This document shows, one piece after another, positions 8,354 to 12,650 of a stretch of DNA of 12,650 bases. The position numbers and the translations under genes were made by a program. Below the pieces are notes generated by a model. The model did no database searches, was not told the DNA's origin, and saw nothing but the letters and a program-made list of their open reading frames with translations. How positions within the stretch are numbered: the first letter of the stretch is position 1; each line of letters begins with the position of its first letter. This stretch comes from an uncultured Alistipes sp. (GTDB taxonomy: Bacteria > Bacteroidota > Bacteroidia > Bacteroidales > Rikenellaceae). The DNA lies in assembly GCF_902388705.1 (NCBI RefSeq), contig NZ_CABMQJ010000054.1:1-12650 (forward strand). The letters run 5' to 3'.

Positions 8354-11300
8354 TTACAAGCCGATGCGGATGGTGAGCGTAAACTGGCGGGGTACCGGCG
8401 CCGCCACGCCTCCGGTGTTGAAGAACTCCGGATCCTGGCCGTTGAGCTTCTTGTCCGCATAAATCAGGAAGAGGTTGGTCGCCTGCAGTTTGACCGAGAG
8501 GCTCTGGAACTTGAGCCTCGAAATCAGCTTTTTGGGGAATTCGTACGTCAGCGAAATCTCCTTCATGCGGATGAAGTCGCCTTTGGCGATACGGGCGGTC
8601 GAGTAGTTGTATGCGCTGTACGCCCGCGACAGGTTGTTGTTGTCGTGGTACATGCGCTGCGAGAGAATGGTCGGGATGTCGGTGGTCTTCTCGTTCCCGG
8701 CGACTACCCAGCGGTTCTTGAACTCCCGCGGCATGGCGGTCAAATCCGAATAGTAGGACTTGAATACGGGGTTGAGGCGCACCACGTTTCCGAACGAATA
8801 GGTCATGAAGACGTTCAGTCGCAGCCCTTTCCATTGGAAGATGTTGCCGAACGAACCCAGGTCGGTCGGGTCGACCGAACCCGAATATTTGAGGAACGAA
8901 AGGTTTTCGCGTTCCTGGAAGTTGATGCCGGTCGTCGAAATGTCGCCTTTCTGGTCGAGGAATGTCGGCAGTCCGATTTCGTTCAGGCCCATGAACGGAA
9001 TCGAGAAGAGCGACCGTACGGGATAGCCCTCCATCGTGAAGCCCGTGCCCGCAATCAGGTCCATCACGCGTACCGAGGTTTCGAGTTTGGTCACCCGGTT
9101 GTGGATGTGCGAATAGATGAAGTCGGTCGTCCAGCTGAAGTTCTTGGTCTTGATGTTTTTCGTCGAGAGGCTGATTTCGACGCCGTTCGATTTCATCGTG
9201 GCCACGTTGCCTTTTTTCTTGATGATGCCGCCGATACCCTGCGTCGTCACGTCGCCTATCAGGTCGAAGTTGTCGCGCTTGTACCAGTCTACCACCAGGT
9301 TGATGCGGTTGTTGGCAAAGCCCATGTCGGCGCCGATGTTGAGCTCGTGCTTCTTTTCGTAGGTGAGCGACGAGTTTTCGAGGTCTTCGATTTGCAGTCC
9401 CGACTCCCCGTCGCCGGCCGACGGCCGCCACGGATTGTAGGCGTTGATGACTACGCGCGAGTTGGTCACGCTTGCGGGGCCGCGGTCGGCAGTCAGCGAA
9501 TAGGAGGCCTTCAGCGTCATGTGGGAAAGGGCCGGCTGCGCTTTCTGGAACCACGGCTCCTCATGCAGGTTCCACGCCCCGGAGATATTCCAGGTGGGCA
9601 GCCAGCGCGATTTGCGCGATTTGCCCAGTTTGTTCGTACCCTCGTAGCGGAACGTGCCGTTGACCGTGTAGCGTCCCTTGTAGGAGTAGGTGCCGTTGAA
9701 ATAGTAGGCGTTGTTGCGGTAGAACGTGTCGCCGATGGTGAAGTATTTCGAACCCTCCTCCTGGCCTTTCTTGAATATCCTGTAATCGTAGAACGGCGTC
9801 ATGCCCATGTCGTACTGCAGGCCCCAGCCGCGGAACCAGGTGTTGTGGCGGTCGCTCGAGTTGACCTCCATACCGGCGAAGAGGTTGATGATGTGGGCGT
9901 TGTTGATGGTCGTATTGTAGGTGGCCGTCAGGCGGAAGTCGTACGAGTACATCTTGTGGTCTTCGCGTTCGTAGATGCCGCCCACGGGCAGTACGACCTC
10001 TTTGACGGCGTAGGGATTGTCCGGGTCTTTATACAGGAACGGGTTGTTGTCGCGCACGGTCGTCGGCGAATCGGTGCGGTAGGCCGTGGCCTGGTTCGAT
10101 TCGTCGGTGATGTGGTGCTCCTGCGTCGTGGCGTTGTATTTCACGGCTGCCAGGGCTCCCAACTCCAGTCCCGGGACTACCGTCCATTTGAGCTCGGCCT
10201 GGAACTTCGTGTCCACGACGCTCAAATCCATGTAATTGGCGTTCAGTTCGTGCAGGATGTTGAACGGTGCGTAGTTGCGCGTGTAGTAGGTGTCCTTGTC
10301 CAGCGTACGCGAGGTGTTCATGGCGTAGGAGTAGGGGTTGATATCGAAGTCGCGCTTGACGGTGCCTGTTACGGCGTCGGTCGAGCTGGAGAGCGTCCCC
10401 GGGGCTTTCTGCTTGCGGTACGATGCGTTCGAAATCAGGTTGAGCGTCAGGTTTTTGTAGATGTTGTACGTGGCGTTGAGGTTGGCCGTGTAGCGGGATA
10501 CCTTGCTGCTTTTGGTCCAGCCCGGGTCGTAGAGCGCACTCAAGGAGGCGTAGTAGGACGATTTGTCGGTGCCCGAGGTCAGGCTGACCGAATGGCTGTG
10601 CATGATGTTGTTGTTGAAAAGCGCGGAGAACCAGTCCGTGTTGCGGTATTCGGCGGCGCGCAGGTAGTCGGTGATTGCCGTGGGGGTATTCTCCATGCGC
10701 GACGCGGAAATCAGGCTGTACATTTTGCCGTAGACGCCGCTCTCGGAGCGGTTCGCCGTTTCCGCGAGGTTCAGCCAGCCTTTCTTGCGCATCTCCTCGT
10801 ATACGGCCATCTGGTCCTGCGAATTCATGATGTTGAATTCGTTGTAGGAGGGAATCATGCGGTAGGTAAATTCCCCCGTGTAGTTGATGCGGCTTATGCC
10901 CGAACGGCCTTTCTTGGTCGTGATGACGATCACGCCGGCCATGGCGCGCGCACCGTAAATGGAGGTTGCGGAGCCGTCCTTGAGGATATTGAAACTCTCG
11001 ATGTCTTCGGCGTTCAGGCCTGCGATGGCCGAGGAGATCAGCGTCGTGGCGTCGCCCGAGGAGAGCGCGTCGGCGTCGATGTCCACGACATCCTCCATGA
11101 TAACGCCGTCCACCACCCACAGCGGTTTCGAACTGCCGAAAATGGAGGTGGCGCCGCGGACGCGGATTTTAGGCGCCGTGCCGAACGTACCGGAAACGTT
11201 CTGGACGGACACGCCCGCCGAGCGTCCTTCGAGGCCGCGGCTGATATCCGCCATACCCGACAGTTTCACGTCGTCTGCGATGAGCTGGTCTGAGGCGCCG

Positions 11301-11653
11301 GTGAACAGGCGCTTGTCCGTTTTGGTCATACCCGTGACCACGACGGCCTCCACGGCCTGGGCGTCGGGTTCGAGTTTTATATTGATGTTGGGGGCGATGT
11401 TTGCCGTCTGGGTTTTGTAACCCACATACGATACCTGAAGCGCCTCGCTCCCGGCGGGGAGGTCTTTCAGCAGGAATTCACCTTTTATGTCGGTCGATGT
11501 GCCGACTGTGGGGTGATCTTTCACGACAACGGTGGCTCCGATGACCGGAACGTCGTTCTCGTCGACAACGGTACCCCTGACCGATTTGGTCTGTGCCGAG
11601 ACAGCCATCATGGAGAGGACGGTCAGCAGCGATAAGAGAATCTTTCGTCTCAT
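8354..11653 (-). CDS. SusC/RagA family TonB-dependent outer-membrane transporter
   Basis: The 1099-aa product is the TonB-driven channel of the locus. A Sec signal peptide (MRRKILLSLL...MMAVSA, cleavage near residue 20) is followed by a carboxypeptidase-regulatory-like beta domain (about 25-95; VRGTVVDENDVPVIGATVVV ... GEFLLKDLPAG ... VSYVGYKT). A TonB-box-like EAVVVTGM (102-109) precedes the plug (about 110-250), with RGLEGRSAGVSVQNVSG, IRVRGATSIFGSSKPLWVVD and the SusC signature ILKDGSATSIYGARAMAGVI then TTKKG. Between VVDGV and the DIES segment there is a loop of about 30 residues, as I recall for a sub-group of the family. The remaining ~850 residues form the 22-strand barrel, ending RQFTLTIRIGL. 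It is first in the operon, with 5' DNA holding hairpins but no clear promoter next to the ATG. No N-terminal anti-sigma signalling domain is seen, so control by a sigma/anti-sigma cascade through this protein is not indicated. Confidence 0.97.
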   Translation of the reverse strand: MRRKILLSLLTVLSMMAVSAQTKSVRGTVVDENDVPVIGATVVVKDHPTVGTSTDIKGEFLLKDLPAGSEALQVSYVGYKTQTANIAPNINIKLEPDAQAVEAVVVTGMTKTDKRLFTGASDQLIADDVKLSGMADISRGLEGRSAGVSVQNVSGTFGTAPKIRVRGATSIFGSSKPLWVVDGVIMEDVVDIDADALSSGDATTLISSAIAGLNAEDIESFNILKDGSATSIYGARAMAGVIVITTKKGRSGISRINYTGEFTYRMIPSYNEFNIMNSQDQMAVYEEMRKKGWLNLAETANRSESGVYGKMYSLISASRMENTPTAITDYLRAAEYRNTDWFSALFNNNIMHSHSVSLTSGTDKSSYYASLSALYDPGWTKSSKVSRYTANLNATYNIYKNLTLNLISNASYRKQKAPGTLSSSTDAVTGTVKRDFDINPYSYAMNTSRTLDKDTYYTRNYAPFNILHELNANYMDLSVVDTKFQAELKWTVVPGLELGALAAVKYNATTQEHHITDESNQATAYRTDSPTTVRDNNPFLYKDPDNPYAVKEVVLPVGGIYEREDHKMYSYDFRLTATYNTTINNAHIINLFAGMEVNSSDRHNTWFRGWGLQYDMGMTPFYDYRIFKKGQEEGSKYFTIGDTFYRNNAYYFNGTYSYKGRYTVNGTFRYEGTNKLGKSRKSRWLPTWNISGAWNLHEEPWFQKAQPALSHMTLKASYSLTADRGPASVTNSRVVINAYNPWRPSAGDGESGLQIEDLENSSLTYEKKHELNIGADMGFANNRINLVVDWYKRDNFDLIGDVTTQGIGGIIKKKGNVATMKSNGVEISLSTKNIKTKNFSWTTDFIYSHIHNRVTKLETSVRVMDLIAGTGFTMEGYPVRSLFSIPFMGLNEIGLPTFLDQKGDISTTGINFQERENLSFLKYSGSVDPTDLGSFGNIFQWKGLRLNVFMTYSFGNVVRLNPVFKSYYSDLTAMPREFKNRWVVAGNEKTTDIPTILSQRMYHDNNNLSRAYSAYNYSTARIAKGDFIRMKEISLTYEFPKKLISRLKFQSLSVKLQATNLFLIYADKKLNGQDPEFFNTGGVAAPVPRQFTLTIRIGL

Positions 11654-11698
11654 AGGCAGATGTTGTTAAGGATTAATTGATTGTGCACGGGCGTTTCC

Positions 11699-11713
11699 CT
11701 TATCGCGGATAAG
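11699..11713. promoter_or_regulatory. Short dyad CTTATC-GCG-GATAAG in the susC leader
   Basis: Two 6-base arms (11699-11704 and 11708-11713) are perfect inverted repeats around GCG, 46 bp before the susC start codon. It could be an operator half-site pair or a small leader hairpin. No regulator is encoded nearby to match it, so the function is open. Confidence 0.3.
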
Positions 11714-11733
11714 AAAAACACTTTTTAATCGAC

Positions 11734-11758
11734 GCTCCCGGGGATGGGAACCGGGAGC
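11734..11758 (-). promoter_or_regulatory. GC-rich hairpin in the susC 5' leader
   Basis: GCTCCCGG (11734-11741) pairs perfectly with CCGGGAGC (11751-11758) around a 9-base loop, about 80 bp before the susC ATG. On the - strand a T-run (GTGTTTTTCTT) comes only about 12 bases after the stem, too far for a standard terminator, so attenuation is possible but weakly supported. The hairpin will form only if transcription starts upstream of it, for example at the promoter near 12256. Confidence 0.35.
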
Positions 11759-12015
11759 TTGCGTCTGGTTCGGGTTTGGAACGGATGGCCCGGCGCCGGC
11801 AGGCAAGCGGCCGGATACGGGCGGAAAGGCGCTATTCCCTGCGGCTTTTGCCGGGAGGAGCGTCGTACCGGGGACGGGTGCGGCCCGGACGGCTTCCGGG
11901 CGTTTCTCCGGGAGCTGCTGAACGTTCCCCTGCCGGTGCGGCGGGAATGCGGTTGTCCGGGCCGGGTGCGTGGCGGGCGAATGCCCGGGCTGCAACGCTC
12001 CCGGAGCGGACGGAC

Positions 12016-12192
12016 TTATAAGAATATGGCGGAAAAAAGGTGCAGGACTTTCGATGTGGGGGACGCCTTGCGTTCCGTCCTGTCTCCGATAAGAACATAA
12101 TGTGCGAATACGGTCGTTCGGCGCATTCGCTCTTCAACCATCTTTTCACGCAGCGTGTTTCGGCCGCGCGTCAATGCGTAAATGTTTTCCAT
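12016..12192 (-). CDS. Possible small ORF of 58 codons upstream of susC
   Basis: ATG at 12190-12192 opens a frame to a TAA at 12016-12018. The product begins MENIYALTRGRNTLREKMVE, has a charged helical-looking middle rich in Arg and Glu, and ends in a hydrophobic tail KVLHLFSAIFL. It starts about 64 bp downstream of a consensus-like leftward promoter, which is the main reason to list it. I recognise no family. Codons such as CGA and AGG, and the short length, leave chance occurrence quite possible. It could also be the 5' part of a longer transcribed leader of the susC operon. Confidence 0.25.
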   Translation of the reverse strand: MENIYALTRGRNTLREKMVEERMRRTTVFAHYVLIGDRTERKASPTSKVLHLFSAIFL

Positions 12193-12213
12193 GGCATTTC
12201 ATTTTAAGGGGAT

Positions 12214-12274
12214 GGGTGTTCTTTTCAGCCGGGAAAAATGTTCCTTTCGGTTTTACAAAATTACAGGAACACCC
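12214..12274. repeat. Cluster of TGTTC elements with flanking 8-bp inverted repeat
   Basis: GGGTGTTC (12214-12221) and its exact complement GAACACCC (12267-12274) flank 45 bp. Within the span, TGTTCTTTTC (12217-12226) and TGTTCCTTTC (12239-12248) differ by one base and start 22 bp apart, close to two helical turns. A third copy, TGTTCC, lies on the other strand (12271 down to 12266), again about 22-23 bp on. The leftward promoter's -7 element lies between the second and third copies, a layout fitting a repressor or activator binding region. Confidence 0.4.
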
Positions 12275-12284
12275 TCCGCTGCAA
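12256..12284 (-). promoter_or_regulatory. Leftward Bacteroidota-type promoter (TTG - 18 bp - TAATTTTG)
   Basis: Read on the - strand, TAATTTTG (12263 down to 12256) is a full match to the -7 consensus TAnnTTTG. TTG (12284 down to 12282) lies 18 bp upstream, slightly short of the usual 19-21 bp. Transcription would start near 12250. If it serves susC, the transcript has a leader of roughly 600 bases; if not, the only nearby candidate is the 58-codon ORF. Confidence 0.5.
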
Positions 12285-12312
12285 GTATGAATTCATCTGA
12301 TATTAGTATGAA
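12284..12312. repeat. Direct repeat AGTATGAA, copies 21 bp apart
   Basis: AGTATGAA occurs at 12284-12291 and again at 12305-12312, 21 bp start to start (two helical turns). The second copy also lies in the loop of a GATATT/AATATC inverted repeat (12299-12304 and 12313-12318). The pair sits just upstream of the leftward promoter, an activator-like position, but eight-base repeats in A+T-rich DNA can arise by chance. Confidence 0.3.
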
Positions 12313-12348
12313 AATATCTCATTCAGGGGCCTGTGGGCGGGGGTGGCG

Positions 12349-12378
12349 TTTGCAATTCGTGGTGTTTACCTATTTTTA
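12349..12378 (+). promoter_or_regulatory. Possible rightward promoter (TTTG - 18 bp - TATTTTTA)
   Basis: TTTG at 12349-12352 matches the -33 element, and TATTTTTA at 12371-12378 matches TAnnTTTG except for the last base, 18 bp apart. It lies 36 bp before the ATG at 12415 and would drive the gene that begins at the right edge. Divergent arrangement with the leftward promoter suggests a shared control region. Confidence 0.4.
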
Positions 12379-12414
12379 CGTTGAATTTCTGCGTATTTCA
12401 CCTGATCCCACCCT

Positions 12415-12650
12415 ATGCGTTTCGTATACCTGCTGCTGGCGGTCTTTTTAGGCCCTGTGGTTCCTGTGTCTGCACGGGATATTTGCCGCGACTCGTTGCG
12501 CGAGGGGGCTTCGGATTGTTCGTACCTTGCGTGCGTGGATCCACACGCTCCCCGCAGCGGTTGTCCGTACCTGTACCGCGACGCTGTGCGTGGAGGGGCC
12601 GGACGCCGGGACGACGGACACGGTGGCGGCCGCCCGCTTTTCGCGGGGCC
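12415..12650 (+). CDS. Start of a secreted or envelope protein, cut by the window edge (frame uncertain)
   Basis: ATG at 12415 begins MRFVYLLLAVFLGPVVPVSA, a convincing signal peptide with a cleavage site near residue 20. The frame stays open for 78 codons to the window end. After the signal peptide the sequence is Cys/Arg/Gly-rich and unlike a typical mature protein. In the +1-shifted frame the last ~80 bases read TCTATLCVEGPDAGTTDTVA, with GC at almost every third codon position, which looks more like real coding DNA here. The gene may therefore carry a frameshift or sequencing error between about 12480 and 12570, or the signal peptide may be fortuitous. No family is recognisable. A rightward promoter-like element lies 36 bp upstream. 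Confidence 0.4.
   Translation, partial: MRFVYLLLAVFLGPVVPVSARDICRDSLREGASDCSYLACVDPHAPRSGCPYLYRDAVRGGAGRRDDGHGGGRPLFAG

Larger units (their letters stand above)
11654..12414. other. Long intergenic region upstream of susC, mostly without recognisable genes
   Basis: About 760 bp separate the susC start from the ORF at the right edge. The part nearest susC (11654-11735) is A+T-rich 5' leader. The stretch 11736-12010 is extremely G+C-rich; it has open frames on both strands, but their products are Pro/Arg/Gly-rich, match no family I know and overlap each other. The stretch 12180-12400 is A+T-rich and carries promoter-like and repeated elements listed separately. No tRNA, rRNA or insertion-sequence end is seen. 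A structured regulatory RNA or a decayed gene in the G+C-rich part is possible but not shown. Confidence 0.6.

Noticed and set aside
8345..11293. Open frame of 982 codons on the + strand opposite susC
   Set aside because: It is codon-aligned with susC, so stops can arise only from TTA, CTA or TCA sense codons, which this G+C-rich organism avoids. The product is Arg/Val/Gly/His-rich with no domain, while the - strand encodes a textbook SusC. It ends where susC uses one TCA serine codon.
11734..11758. Hairpin before susC as a rho-independent terminator
   Set aside because: No T-tract follows the stem directly on either strand, so it was listed only as a leader hairpin.
11666..11995. 109-codon - strand frame upstream of susC (and overlapping + strand frames at 11744-12100 and 11776-12021)
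   Set aside because: Products are Pro/Arg/Gly-rich, mutually overlapping and explained by high G+C lowering stop frequency; no signal peptide, domain or start context supports any of them.
11832..12149. 105-codon - strand frame
   Set aside because: It overlaps the 58-codon candidate in another frame and runs into the G+C-rich block, becoming Pro/Arg/Ala-rich; no family similarity. Only the shorter frame, which begins sooner after the promoter, was kept as a weak candidate.
1..12650. CRISPR arrays, tRNA/rRNA genes, insertion sequences, attachment sites or phage genes
   Set aside because: No regularly spaced repeats, RNA gene signatures, transposase or integrase motifs, or terminal repeats were seen.

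Overview
The window is chromosomal DNA of a Bacteroidota (Bacteroidetes) member. The evidence is a complete SusC/SusD pair, lipoproteins with Bacteroidota-type signal peptides and acidic residues after the lipid cysteine, no Shine-Dalgarno sequences before the starts, and TAnnTTTG-like -7 elements. The DNA is clearly G+C-rich and avoids TTA, CTA and TCA codons, so antisense frames stay open for hundreds of codons. That fits Alistipes or another Rikenellaceae better than Bacteroides proper, but this is an inference from composition and gene families, not a database match.

Left part, + strand (1-3970): the 3' end of a large envelope protein, whose visible part is the end of an apparent beta-propeller plus an outer-membrane beta-barrel. 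After a 40-bp gap comes a complete class A penicillin-binding protein (GT51 transglycosylase plus transpeptidase). A 170-bp convergent intergenic region follows, with two strong hairpin terminators. One is a perfect 21-bp inverted repeat that can serve both directions. The other has a T-tract on the - strand and ends the leftward operon.

Central part, - strand (11653 down to 3971): four tightly packed genes with gaps of 29, 25 and 18 bp. In order of transcription they are a SusC/RagA-type TonB-dependent transporter, a SusD/RagB-type surface lipoprotein, a lipoprotein with an HExxH zinc motif (substrate import-associated zinc metallohydrolase type), and a large DUF4302-type lipoprotein. No glycoside hydrolase, polysaccharide lyase or sulfatase is present. 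The likely picture is a surface complex in which the two accessory lipoproteins bind or cleave a substrate, SusD captures it and SusC imports it with TonB energy. The substrate is unknown; peptide or protein is a reasonable guess because of the protease-like motif.

Right part (11654-12650): about 760 bp with no convincing large gene. A very G+C-rich stretch near susC gives way to an A+T-rich island (about 12180-12400) holding a consensus-like leftward promoter, repeated TGTTC elements, a second repeat pair (AGTATGAA), a possible 58-codon ORF, and a weaker rightward promoter. At the far edge an ORF begins with a good signal peptide and runs off the window, but its downstream part reads better in another frame.
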